NCBI RefSeq assembly: GCF_002910825.1
Contig: NZ_NEUB01000748.1
Coordinates: forward strand, 1 to 51,780
DNA from: Streptomyces sp. SM1
Lineage (GTDB): Bacteria; Actinomycetota; Actinomycetes; Streptomycetales; Streptomycetaceae
DNA: 51,780 nt
Direction: 5' to 3'
Shown in pieces: positions 35,842 to 44,791 of this stretch (its first letter is position 1; every line of letters begins with the position of its first letter). The notes beneath the pieces were generated by a model. The model had not been told where the DNA came from and did no database searches. It was given only the letters and a program-made list of their open reading frames with translations. Both the position numbers and the translations under genes were made by a program.

Positions 35842-36126
35842 CGGAGCACCGGGCGGACCGCCTCATCGCCGGCCCGGCGGGGATCCGGCGAGGCGTGACC
35901 TCTTAGGTACGCTGCCCCAACTTCATCGACACAAAGGTGGACTCGGAGGACAACGCTTCCTGCATCTGTAGGTCGTGATCTTGCTGGTCGGCGCCTCACC
36001 GTCCTTCGCGTTGCCTGGAGCACGTTCGCCAGCCTGATCCGGCCAATGGCCGACTCCGCGCTCTACTCGGGCCGGCCTCCGTTGGTCAGACTGCGGAATC
36101 GAGGTGGCCGGGGACGGGAGGCAGGT
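35842..36126. other. Spacer before the Mrr-like gene
   Basis: No intact gene is recognised. On the minus strand around 35906-35945 a short frame reads STFVSMKLGQRT followed by a stop, which could be the end of a lost transposase; this is weak. GGGAGG just before 36127 serves the next gene. Confidence 0.3.
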
Positions 36127-36831
36127 ATGGCAGCTCGGCGTGGACGAGGTGCGGCTGCGCGAAAGCGGAGGGCGATCCGGCTGAAGCAGGCGTCGGCGTG
36201 TGGGGCCATCGCCATAGCTCTCCTGGTGATGTTCTGGTCGGTAGTCTGGCCCTACGTCACGGGGGTACTACTGCTGGGCTGCGTGGCAGCGGTCGCTTGG
36301 TGGCTGTGGCGTACTGACCGGCTGGTGCGCAAGCGGGACCACGCCTGGCGACAGGCCGACATGATCGATGCCGGTCGGCGGACGCTGACCGAGGTGGATG
36401 CGATGACCGGTACACAGTTCGAGGAACTGGTCGCGAACCTCTGCCGACGAGACGGGTGCGTCGAGGTACGCCGGGTGGGCGGCGCGAACGACAACGGAGC
36501 TGACGTCGTCGGCCGATTGCCAGACGGCCGGAGCATGGTGATCCAGTGCAAGCGGTACGCACCGACCAGCACGATCGCGAGCCGTGAACTGCGGGACCTG
36601 CTCGGGGCTCGGGTGCATTTCGGTGCCGACCTGGCCGTGTTCGTGACGACCACGCGGTTCAGTCGGCCGTCCGAGAAGTTCGCGTTGCAGCACGGGATTC
36701 TCGCCGTACACCGTGACCACCTGGGGGTGTGGAACGGAGGGGCCTCCTTGATGTCACTCGCCGAGATCAACGGTGCCGGTCAGGGGAACGCCCGGCACCG
36801 GACACGCTGGAAGCAGGCGTACAGCGAGTAA
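36127..36831 (+). CDS. Membrane-anchored Mrr-type restriction endonuclease
   Basis: A 234-residue protein with two adjacent membrane helices near residues 22-65 (AIAIALLVMFWSVVWPYVTG and VLLLGCVAAVAWWLWR), then a Mrr-type PD-(D/E)xK nuclease: MTGTQFEELVANLCRRDG, GGANDNGADVVG with the catalytic Asp, and VIQCKRY with the catalytic Lys. Mrr-type enzymes cut foreign or modified DNA. The ATG at 36127 has GGGAGG upstream. It is convergent with the caspase-helicase gene and may belong to the same defence island. Confidence 0.85.
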   Translation: MAARRGRGAAARKRRAIRLKQASACGAIAIALLVMFWSVVWPYVTGVLLLGCVAAVAWWLWRTDRLVRKRDHAWRQADMIDAGRRTLTEVDAMTGTQFEELVANLCRRDGCVEVRRVGGANDNGADVVGRLPDGRSMVIQCKRYAPTSTIASRELRDLLGARVHFGADLAVFVTTTRFSRPSEKFALQHGILAVHRDHLGVWNGGASLMSLAEINGAGQGNARHRTRWKQAYSE

Positions 36832-36869
36832 CCCCCTGTATAGGGGCAGGAGGCAGGGCTGCTGCCTGA

Positions 36870-39800
36870 TCAGCTCCCTTTCGTGTCGTACAGCCGCCAC
36901 GCCGGCCAGCGGATGGCTTCTTCTTTTTCGCCGCTGCCGCTCAGCAGGTTCCGTCGGTGCAGCGTCAGCCGCAGGTGACGTGCCGCGTCGGCACCTTCCT
37001 CTGGCCCTCGGTCGAGCAGTACGGCCCGGGTCGCTGTGCCATCGGTGCCGCGCACCAGCGCATCGGCCGGATGCCCGTGGAGGCTCTCACCCAAGGTGAC
37101 GGTGGCCCCGGGTAGCCGGGAGAGGGCCTGATAGAGGCGCTTGGACAGGGGGTCGCCGGCCTGGTCCTGTGGCCTGGAGCCGTCGTAATCCGCTGCGTCG
37201 AGCAACGCGCCGGCCACACCGCCCCGCTTCCGCCAGCGGTCTTTGTCCCCCACCACGATGAGGTGACTGCGTGCTCTGGTGATGGCGACGTTCCAGAGAT
37301 TCAGCTGGCCGGCGACCCATTCGACGGCGCCGGGGCGCATGCCCTCCCCGGCGACAAGTGAGAACACCATGACGTCGCGTTCGCCGCCTTGGAAAGTGTG
37401 CACCGTACCGACGCGCAGACGCTCCTCGTCATATCGGCTCAACCGACGGCGCAGTGCTTCGGCCTGCGCTGTGAAGGGGGTCACGACGCCGATGGTGGCT
37501 CCTGGGGGCAGTTGCTCCAAGAGATACCGGACGCTCGCATCCACTTTGTCCATCTCGACCTCGTTGACCCACGAGCCGCCGTACGGCGACCGGGCGGCCC
37601 GTCCGGGCACGTGGGTCCAGATGACTGCCGGACGCGGCAGGGCAGGCCGTCCGCGAGTGTCCGTGAGAACGGTCAGGTCACCGTCGTAGAAGAAGTCGTT
37701 GGAGATCGCGGCGATGCGCGGGTGGCAGCGGAAGTGTTCGTCGAGCAGCAGGGTGCCGCCGGCGGACTTCTCGGCGGCGTGGAAGGCGGAGTGGCGCCGG
37801 TAGGCAAGGCGATGCTTCTCCAGCCACTCCGATCGCAGTCCGAGTTTCCGTCGGACGAGCGCCTCGCGTTCCGGGCTGATCTTCGCGATGTGCGCCAACT
37901 GCATGGCGTCACCGATCACCAGAGCCCGCCGCGCGCGGAACAGCAGCGGCAGAACGTGCGGGATGGCGCACTGGCTGGCCTCGTCGATGACGACGAGGTC
38001 GAACAAAGCCGGGCCGGGTGGGAAACGCCGGGCGGAAAGGCTGGTCACCGCCCAGCCGGCCACTGCGGGCTGGGCCTTCTGCCCGTGGGCCCGGCCGAGG
38101 ACTTCCCGTATGTCGGGCCAGTCGCTGCGGTCGCTGTCCCGTGCGCGGAGCAGGTCGAGGATGCGGCGACGCCCGGCCCGTGCGTGTGCCTGCACAGTGC
38201 TGGCGAGAAGGGTGCGCGACGCGGCATGCACAGCCGCCTCGGCGCCGTGCAGAGCTTTGGACAGATGTGTGTCATCGACGGAAGCCACCTGACGGTGCAG
38301 GTCACGCCAGTCGGCCTCGGCGGCGGCGAAGCCGGCGAGCGCGAGGCACCCTGCGACGTGATCACCGTCGTACGCGCCGAGGCCGTGCGTACGCAGAAAA
38401 CGGGTGCGCCGCCAGCGCCCGAGGAACCACGCGCGGGCGAGGCGGCCCGCCTTCTCCTCCATCTCTTTCGGTTGCGTCGGCCCATTGAGTACCTGGTGCA
38501 GTTCGGTTACGGCAACACCGAGCTGCCTGGCGTGCTCCTCGCGGGCCTCACCGGCCTGGCGCAGCTGCCGTTCCGTGGTCGCGATATGCGCGAGAGCGTG
38601 CCGGTCACGGGCGAGCTGGTCGGCCGACACGTCGACCTCCACGGCGGCGGTGGCCACGTTGGGCGAGGGATCCGCCATGGTCCGCAACTCCTGCAGGGCG
38701 GCGATCTCGTGCTCCGCGTTGCTCGTCGCGTTCTTTCGGGCCGAGCCGGTGCGTACGACGCTGCCGGGGACCAGCCTGTCGCACCGACGCCAGACCTCGT
38801 CCACGGCCTCGTTGTTCGTGGACGCCACCAGGACAGTCTGCCCGTCGACGATGGCGGTGGCGACGAGATTGGCCACCAGCTGGCTCTTGCCGGTGCCGGG
38901 AGGACCCGTGGCAACGGTCAGGCGGCGGGTCATGGCAGAACGGATGACCTCGGCCTGGGCTTCGTTACAGGGCAGAGGCGTCACCAGGCGCTCCGGTTCC
39001 GTATCTGCCAGAGCCAGCGCACGTGCGCGCTGGGCGGCGTCGGGCGCGAGGGCGCCGAGGGCGGTCATCTGGATCTGGTCCGTCTGCTTTCCGATGTCCG
39101 TGAAGTCGTCGAGGAGCCGCTTCGTGAAGCCGGTTTCGGGAAGGGCCGTGAAGAGGACCGCGGCATTACGGGCACCGTGGCCGGGAGTGTGGACGTCGAT
39201 ACGGTCCGCAAGCTGGTCGGGGCGGAGTTCCTGCACGCACGGCAACTCGAAGTCCTCGGCCAGGAGATTGCGGGCCTCCACTGCCATACGGTCGTGCTGA
39301 CCCCGGTGCCAGGAGGGCTGGAAGGTGTCCGCGAGCTGAGACGCTTGTTCCTCGCCGAGCCAGTCGACAGCGAGTCGTGGATGTGGCTGAACCGGGCCGT
39401 AGGGTTTCAGCCGCACCCCGCCCTCCCCTTGGACGATCTCGACGCGCCGTATGAGCAAGGGGGCGAACTTCGGATGCCGCCAGGAGCGACCGGTGCGCGG
39501 CCCCGTCAGGACCACGGCGGGATAGCCCGCCCAGAGCTCGGCGTCCTGCTCGGTCGCCGATTCGATGAGGGCGGCTGCCTCCTCGGGGAGGGCGACGCAG
39601 CCGTCGGCATCGACATCGCCCGAGAGGAAGCGTTCCGCCCCGGTCAGGCAGGCGTACGACGCGTTGTGATGCCCCACCTCCATCAGCGGCGTCTCGGTGT
39701 CACCGGCCAGGACGCACTCACGGTAGTAGTCCAGGAGGTCGGACCAGGTCGGCTGAGTTACCGCAGACTTCGCGGGGCCGGCTTGCGGCTGATCCGCGGC

Positions 39801-40622
39801 CTGACGTGGTCGGTGACTCAGCGGTTCGAGAATCGGGGCACGGCCGAGCGGAGAGGCGGCGATCACGATGCGGTCGTCGACACCGTGCGCCGAATGCACC
39901 GGTACCTGTCGGCCTCCTCGGGCCCGCATACGCCGGTTGACGTAGGCGAACAGGTCGTCCACCGACACTTCACTGCTGCCGTCCTTGCTGACCTTGCCCG
40001 TTCGGAGGGCTTCGATCACCTCGGCGGTGAATGCGGAAGGCTTCACGTCGGCGCCTTGACCGGCATCGGCGTACGAGTCCTCGCCGGCGCGCGAGGACGA
40101 CAGGACGTAGACGCCCCGACTGGTCAGCAGGGCCGATTCGCCGGACTTGGCCACGGTGCCGTCCGGCTGCTGGTCGGAGGTGCGCAGGCCGACGGCGAAG
40201 CCACCGCTGCGACAGCAGTCGATCATCACCACCTTCTGCGGCGCGACGCACTGTTCCAGCAGCTCATTGACGAACCCGGCGCTGACACCGGTCTCGGCCA
40301 CCCGGTCGAAGTCGGTGTCCCGGGCGACGACGTGGAACTCGCCGCCGTCCCTGACCCGTCTCACACCGTGCCCCGAGACGTACAGCAGTGCCAGTTCGTC
40401 CTCGTCGCACGCCGTGAGGAACTCGCCGATGGCCAGTCGCATGTCGTCGGCCGTGAGGTCGGTCTTCGTCTGGATGGAGACGAAGTTGCCGATATTTCGA
40501 TGCCGCAGAACCTGAGCGAGCCCCCAGACATCCGCCTGTGTGGACGGCAGTGGCGCGAAGCGACCGTCGTCATGGTGCTCGGTGCCGATCAGCAGGGCGC
40601 GGCGTTTGTGCAGACGGGTCAC
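36870..40622 (-). CDS. Caspase-like protease fused to superfamily 1 helicase
   Basis: A 1250-residue protein. Residues ~7-230 are a caspase/metacaspase (C14) domain: opening RRALLIGTEHHDD, catalytic His85 in LLYVSGHGV and Cys137 in VVMIDCCRSGG. A ~300-residue middle follows. Residues ~560-1170 are an SF1 (UPF1/DNA2-like) helicase: Walker A TGPPGTGKSQLVANL, Walker B VVIDEASQCAIPHVL, GDAMQLAHI, LDEHFRCHP, VGTVHTFQGGERDVMVF and NVAITRARSHLIVVGD. The GTG overlaps the stop of the EACC1-like gene (GTGA). I infer that nucleic-acid sensing or ATP hydrolysis gates a proteolytic effector; the substrate is unknown. Confidence 0.88.
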   Translation of the reverse strand: MTRLHKRRALLIGTEHHDDGRFAPLPSTQADVWGLAQVLRHRNIGNFVSIQTKTDLTADDMRLAIGEFLTACDEDELALLYVSGHGVRRVRDGGEFHVVARDTDFDRVAETGVSAGFVNELLEQCVAPQKVVMIDCCRSGGFAVGLRTSDQQPDGTVAKSGESALLTSRGVYVLSSSRAGEDSYADAGQGADVKPSAFTAEVIEALRTGKVSKDGSSEVSVDDLFAYVNRRMRARGGRQVPVHSAHGVDDRIVIAASPLGRAPILEPLSHRPRQAADQPQAGPAKSAVTQPTWSDLLDYYRECVLAGDTETPLMEVGHHNASYACLTGAERFLSGDVDADGCVALPEEAAALIESATEQDAELWAGYPAVVLTGPRTGRSWRHPKFAPLLIRRVEIVQGEGGVRLKPYGPVQPHPRLAVDWLGEEQASQLADTFQPSWHRGQHDRMAVEARNLLAEDFELPCVQELRPDQLADRIDVHTPGHGARNAAVLFTALPETGFTKRLLDDFTDIGKQTDQIQMTALGALAPDAAQRARALALADTEPERLVTPLPCNEAQAEVIRSAMTRRLTVATGPPGTGKSQLVANLVATAIVDGQTVLVASTNNEAVDEVWRRCDRLVPGSVVRTGSARKNATSNAEHEIAALQELRTMADPSPNVATAAVEVDVSADQLARDRHALAHIATTERQLRQAGEAREEHARQLGVAVTELHQVLNGPTQPKEMEEKAGRLARAWFLGRWRRTRFLRTHGLGAYDGDHVAGCLALAGFAAAEADWRDLHRQVASVDDTHLSKALHGAEAAVHAASRTLLASTVQAHARAGRRRILDLLRARDSDRSDWPDIREVLGRAHGQKAQPAVAGWAVTSLSARRFPPGPALFDLVVIDEASQCAIPHVLPLLFRARRALVIGDAMQLAHIAKISPEREALVRRKLGLRSEWLEKHRLAYRRHSAFHAAEKSAGGTLLLDEHFRCHPRIAAISNDFFYDGDLTVLTDTRGRPALPRPAVIWTHVPGRAARSPYGGSWVNEVEMDKVDASVRYLLEQLPPGATIGVVTPFTAQAEALRRRLSRYDEERLRVGTVHTFQGGERDVMVFSLVAGEGMRPGAVEWVAGQLNLWNVAITRARSHLIVVGDKDRWRKRGGVAGALLDAADYDGSRPQDQAGDPLSKRLYQALSRLPGATVTLGESLHGHPADALVRGTDGTATRAVLLDRGPEEGADAARHLRLTLHRRNLLSGSGEKEEAIRWPAWRLYDTKGS

Positions 40623-41035
40623 GCTGCGCCGTCCTCCGGGCCCGGGCCCTCGCCAGTGGTGGCCCGGGCCAGGAACTCGTGGACCATCCGTTCCTGCGCC
40701 GCGTCCGGACGACCTGTGATCTTGACCGAGTTCTCCCCGTAAGACACCTCGACCTTGCGGTGCCGTTCCTTGGCACACCACTCTTTGATCAGGGTGATCA
40801 GCACTTGAGAGGCCGGACGGGCGACAGCGGTTGCCGTGGCCGCCCACAGCGCAACCTCGCCCACGCCCGCACCCTTGTGTCCAGGCTCGGCAGACGCTTC
40901 TTCGTCGGCGAAGCCGACGGCCAGGCCGTCTGCCGCCCGTAACGTGTCGTACAGGTCCCGGGTGAGGCGCTCTTGCCGAAGCGTGTCGCCGCCCGTGGGC
41001 ACAACGAGTCGCCACTGGAATCCCCCGCCCTGCAT
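40619..41035 (-). CDS. EACC1-like small protein partnered with the caspase
   Basis: A 138-residue protein resembling the Effector-Associated Constant Component 1 family: an N-terminal alpha/beta part (LRQERLTRDLYDTLRAADGL), a hydrophobic helix (EVALWAATATAVARPASQVL), and a C-terminal beta hairpin of the RKVEVSYGENSVKITGR type ending in a helix. EACC1 proteins occur beside effector proteases and nucleases in actinobacterial conflict systems. AAGGAGAG precedes the ATG. It is translationally coupled to the caspase-helicase. The assignment rests on pattern recognition, not on a search. Confidence 0.65.
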   Translation of the reverse strand: MQGGGFQWRLVVPTGGDTLRQERLTRDLYDTLRAADGLAVGFADEEASAEPGHKGAGVGEVALWAATATAVARPASQVLITLIKEWCAKERHRKVEVSYGENSVKITGRPDAAQERMVHEFLARATTGEGPGPEDGAA

Positions 41036-41116
41036 GGGCTCTCCTTGCTGCCGTTCATCGCTTTTCTGCTCTGTGCACGTGACTTTGGCATGAGGTGCGC
41101 CTGCGGAGACAGTCGT

Positions 41117-41158
41117 GGAAGAGCGAGGGTGACGGCATTCGGCCAGACTCGCTCTTCC
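41117..41158. terminator. Hairpin after the nuclease-like gene
   Basis: GGAAGAGCGAG (41117) pairs perfectly with CTCGCTCTTCC (41148), loop 20 nt. It lies between the stop at 41180 and the EACC1-like gene, so the latter probably has its own promoter or depends on read-through. Confidence 0.6.
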
Positions 41159-41179
41159 CCTCCGGTCGTCGTCCGCCGG

Positions 41180-42563
41180 TCAGCTCCGCTTCTTGGCCCG
41201 GCGCTTTCTGGGCGTCTCCGGCAGAAGGCTCATCGCCATGATTGAGCCGTCTTCACGTAGGGACACAGGTCCGTTCCAGTCGTCCTCGAACCGCGCGGAA
41301 CGCCAGGACGCGCGCAGGGCGTGCGCCTCTCGCCGGTATTGCTCCACCCGGCCGTCCCGCAGGTGGCGGAAGAGGTTCTCGGCGAGTCCGGAGAACGTCT
41401 CGACCCGGGTGCCGTTCAGCCGGAACACATGGTCGGTGCCGACGAAGTTCACCCCGCCGATCTCGATTTCCACGTCCTGGACGATGCCGGTACCGGCATG
41501 GGTGAAGCCTTCGAAGTGCCGGCGGCCCTGCCGCTTCGTCAGGTACTGCGCGGTGAGTTCTCCGCCGCCGGTGAAGCCCGTCAACCCGGCAGCTCCCGCA
41601 CGCGCGAGAGCACGCCGGAACCAGGCGTACTGGTCGGGCTGCACCTGGAATCCACTGACCCTCTGCTCTTCCCCGCCGTCAGGGTCCGGGACGCGGACGT
41701 CCGGGTAGATGTTCAGGTCGTCGAGTGCCCGATCGGCGTCCGCAGCCGGATCGTCGGGCGCGAAGGCCAACGCCCCGTCGCCGTTGGCCTGCAAGATGTG
41801 AACGGTGATGCCGCGCTGCCCGAGCAACTCGGTCGACGTCACCAGCACCGGCGTCTCGTTCCACGGGCCCACGTGCACCGCTTCCACCTGCGCCGAGGCG
41901 CTGGCCAGTTGGGTGTACACGTAGGGAGTCTTCCCATGCATCCCTTTACAGGCGAGGGGGACGACCTTCGACGGCTCGCCCGGCTTCCATGCCTCCAGGA
42001 AGAAGTTGGGCCGCTGCCGTACCCAGTCCCTGCGCCGCACGCCCTTGCCCACCAGTGCCCAGCCGGCCTGTAGCGCGATGTCGGCGTCCACGAGGGAAAC
42101 GCTGTCCCGGACACCGTTTCCGGACTACGCGCTCGGCAACGGCGAGCGCGAAACCAATACCCAGCTCACCGGACTGAACGGTCTTGTAGTGCCGTCGCGG
42201 GTTCAGCCCCTCCTCGGACAGCTTCATGTACTTCCCGGAGCTGTCCTCCAACGCCTGGCAGTACTTCAGACACCCCCAGTGCTCGGCCAACCCGCGTCCC
42301 GCGCCCTGCCGGGAGAGTACGGTGGCACCCCCGAGGGCATGCAGAACCTCCCACGGCGTCACGGTGACCGACTGCCCTACCTCCACCGCGGGCACTCTCC
42401 GCAACTCCGGTTTGCGCCGAACCGGTTCCCGTCCGTCCTCCAGCCGCTCCGTGTCGTCCTTGGCCGCAGCGTCCGCCACGGCGCCGGCCAGAGCGGTGGT
42501 CGAGGCGACCTGCACGTGCCAGGGCTTCACCAGGTTTTCGAGTACGACTGACGTGTCCGTCAC
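41180..42563 (-). pseudogene. Nuclease-like conflict protein with a one-base frameshift
   Basis: Two frames join into one ~460-residue protein. The first (from ATG 42563) covers SVTVTPWEVLHALGGATVLS and ELGIGFALAVAERVVR. The second resumes as RDSVSLVDADIALQAGWALV and runs to RKRRAKKRS. Deleting one A from the AAA run at 42117-42119 restores RNGVRDSVS. The middle (FFLEAWKPG, then VVPLACKGMHG) resembles the core of PD-(D/E)xK nucleases, but the Glu of ExK is Ala, so this is tentative. It precedes the EACC1-caspase pair on the same strand. The break may be an assembly error. Confidence 0.6.
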
Positions 42564-42612
42564 TGTGTGCTCCCCCTACGACATGCCGGATCTACACGGC
42601 AAAGGCGTGACG

Positions 42613-42644
42613 GTAGAAGGGGTACAAGGGGCGCATACAAGGGG
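42613..42644. repeat. Three GTACAAGGGG-like direct repeats upstream of the conflict operon
   Basis: GTAGAAGGGG (42613), GTACAAGGGG (42622) and ATACAAGGGG (42635) lie 50-80 nt before the start at 42563. Such short repeats often bind a repressor. The regulator is not evident nearby. Confidence 0.5.
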
Positions 42645-42987
42645 GCATACCTGGCGTTGGCTCATATGGCACTAGAGGGCCAACGTGCGCTGGTCGGACG
42701 TGATGCCGGTGCACCTGCGGCTTTCTCTTACGAGGAGGAGTACCCGAAGCGCAGGCCGAAGAATAATAGGGGCTTGATCGCTTCCGGCTGTCGGAGACTG
42801 AGAGCTGCCGCTGTTACTCATGGCGGACAGGGCCGGCTCACGAGGAAGCGGTTCTGAACGATTACGCCGACCAACGATGCGGGATCATCAGGATGAAGCT
42901 TCTACCGGTGGGCGCACCATGTCACCGGGGTAACTGTAGTCCCCTGACATTTCGTCGGGTTCAGAGATGTATGAAAATCCGAGCTCA
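42645..42987. other. Spacer between conflict operon and IS5 copy 1
   Basis: Lower in GC than its surroundings, with no recognised gene, RNA or strong hairpin. Confidence 0.4.
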
Positions 42988-43814
42988 AGAGGATGTCTCA
43001 CGTGGTGATCTGGCGAGTCTCTTGTAGCAGGTGAGGGCTGCGGCGAGGCCGAGGAAGGCGAGGAAGTGGCTGCCCTTGCGTTCGTACCGCACGGTGAGGC
43101 GGCGGTAGCCGAAGAGCCAGGCGATCGACCGCTCGATCTTCCAGCGGTGCCTGCCGAGGCGCTCGCCGGACTCGACGCCGGGGCGGGCGATCCGGGGGAC
43201 GAGGTTGCGGTGGCGGAGCCAGTGCAGGTGTTCCGCGGAGTAGTACGCCTTGTCCGCGCGGATCTTCACAGGCCGCCTCCGGCGGGGTCCGCGCCGGGAG
43301 CGGACAGCGGGTATACCGAGGATCAGCGGCTTGAACGCCTGACTGTCGTGCAGGTTCGCACCGGACACCGCGACAGCCAGCGGCAGGCCCTGGGCCTCGG
43401 ACAGCACGTGCAGTTTGCTGCCCTTCTTGCCGCGATCGACCGGATTCGGCCCGGTCGGCGAGCCCCCCTTTTCGCCCGCACCGACGCGGCATCGACGATC
43501 GCGGACGACCAGTCCAGCTCACCCCTGGCGCCGAGTTCATCCAGCACGGCCCGGTGCAGCCTGCGCCACAACCCGGCCTCGGTCCACACGGCGAACCGGC
43601 GGTGCGCGGTGGCCGGCGAAACACCGAACGACCCCGGCAGATACCGCCACGCGCACCCGCTCGTCAGCACGTACACCACGGCCGTGAACACCGCCCGCTC
43701 GTCCACCGGAGCCGTACCGCCACCCTGCGGACGGGACGTGAACCTCGGCAACAACGGAGCGGTCAGCTCCCACAGTTCGTCCGGCACAAGCCGACGCGAC
43801 AGATCAGCACCCAC
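42985..43814 (-). CDS. IS5-family transposase made by -1 frameshifting
   Basis: The first frame (43814 to 43323) encodes the N-terminal domain (RLVPDELWELTAPLLPRF, SGCAWRYLPGSFGVSPATAH). The second (ending 42985) encodes the catalytic part (LHVLSEAQGLPLAVAVSGAN, IRADKAYYS, WKIERSIAWLFGYRRL). They overlap at a slippery A4G6 run (complement 43463-43472). A -1 slip gives the expected KKGGSPTGPNPVDRGKKGSK joint. Programmed frameshifting of this kind is normal in the group, so the element may be active. The stop lies just outside the inverted repeat, in flanking DNA. Confidence 0.85.
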
Positions 43815-43862
43815 GGAACAGCATCATGCCGCATCAGTGAACAACCACGTGAGACATCCTCT
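42988..43862 (-). mobile_element. IS5-family element, copy 1 (complete)
   Basis: Perfect 18-bp inverted repeats AGAGGATGTCTCACGTGG lie at 42988-43005 and, inverted, at 43845-43862, enclosing a two-frame transposase gene. The size (~875 bp) suits the IS427-like group of IS5. No clear target duplication remains, because copy 2 starts at the right edge. Confidence 0.88.
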
Positions 43863-43864
43863 AA

Positions 43865-44725
43865 GACCGTGTCCTACGTGGTGAGGCGTCGTTGAACTCG
43901 ACATGGGGCGGGGTACGTGAAGTTGAATTGTTCCGGACGGGTTGTGGGAGATCGCGAAGCCGCTGATCTCGCCGTCGAAGGTGCGGCCGCAGGGCGGCGG
44001 AACACAGGACACTCCTGATGAGACGCTGTTCGCCGCGATCATCTACGTCCTGGTGTCCGGCTGCGCCTGGCGTGCGTTGCCACCCTGCTTCGGGATATCG
44101 AAGTCGGCCGCCCATCGGCGGTTCCTCATCTGGTCGAGAGCCGGTGTCTGGGGCCGGCTGCACGAGGCCGTGCTGCATCGGCTCGACGACGCCGGCCTCC
44201 TCGACGTCACCCGCGTCGTCCTCGACACCGCCCACGTGAGGGCGAAAGAAGGGGCGAACACACAGGTCCGAGCCCCGTGGACCGGGCAAGCCGGGTTCCA
44301 AGATGCACATCCTGCCGGACACGAACGGACTGCCCCTCCTCGTTGGCGTCTCGGCCGGCAACACCCACGACAGCGAAGGGCTGAAGCCGATGGTGGAGGG
44401 TCACCAAACGAGACACGACCCCCACCGCGGCCGGTACTTCAAGCCTCAGCGCCTGCGCGCCGACAAAGCCTACGACCGGGCCGACCTGCGCAGATGGCTG
44501 CGAGGGAAGCGGATCGGCGTGCGCATCGCCCGCAAGGGCATCGAGGCCAGCGAGCGATCAGGGCACCGCCGCTGGGTGATCGAACGCACCATGTCGTGGC
44601 TGTCCGGCTACCGCCGCTTGAGTCCTCGCTACGAGCGAGATCCCCGCAACTACCTGGCCTTTCTCGGCCTCGCCGCCCTGTGCTGCTACAAACGACTCAT
44701 CCGCCTCACCACGTAGGACACGGTA
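43865..44725 (+). mobile_element. IS5-family element, copy 2
   Basis: Inverted repeats beginning ACCGTGTCCTACGTGGTGAG (43866 on the plus strand; 44724 on the minus strand) match over 23 bp. A TAA flanks each side (43862-43864 and 44726-44728), a candidate 3-bp target duplication. Its left end abuts the right end of copy 1, so it inserted at or into that end. Confidence 0.85.
43942..44716 (+). pseudogene. IS5-family transposase with an extra frameshift
   Basis: The first frame (TTG at 43942) reads LWEIAKPL-type N-terminal sequence through SGCAWRALPPCFGISKSAAH to HVRAKEG. A -1 slip near 44245-44255 gives the usual HTGPSPVDR linker, but one G is then missing in the GACCGGGCAAG stretch near 44279-44287, moving the catalytic part (MHILPDTNGLPLLVGVSAGN, LRADKAYDRADL, WVIERTMSWLSGYRRL) into a third frame. 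One programmed slip cannot join them, so this copy is probably inactive. Confidence 0.75.
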
Positions 44726-44791
44726 TAAGGGTCGCCGACACGGCCTCTCCAGCAGGGGGAGGTGATCCTCCTCGTGTCCGGGAGTCCTTGA

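Noticed and set aside
37389..40742. Very long open frame (1117 codons) on the plus strand
   Set aside because: It is antisense to the caspase-helicase gene; high GC at third positions produces such mirror frames. No motif was recognised in it.
36870..41015. Longer 1381-residue version of the caspase-helicase
   Set aside because: The extra N-terminal stretch is Arg/Gly-rich and overlaps the EACC1-like gene; the GTG at 40622 couples to that gene and starts at the caspase fold.
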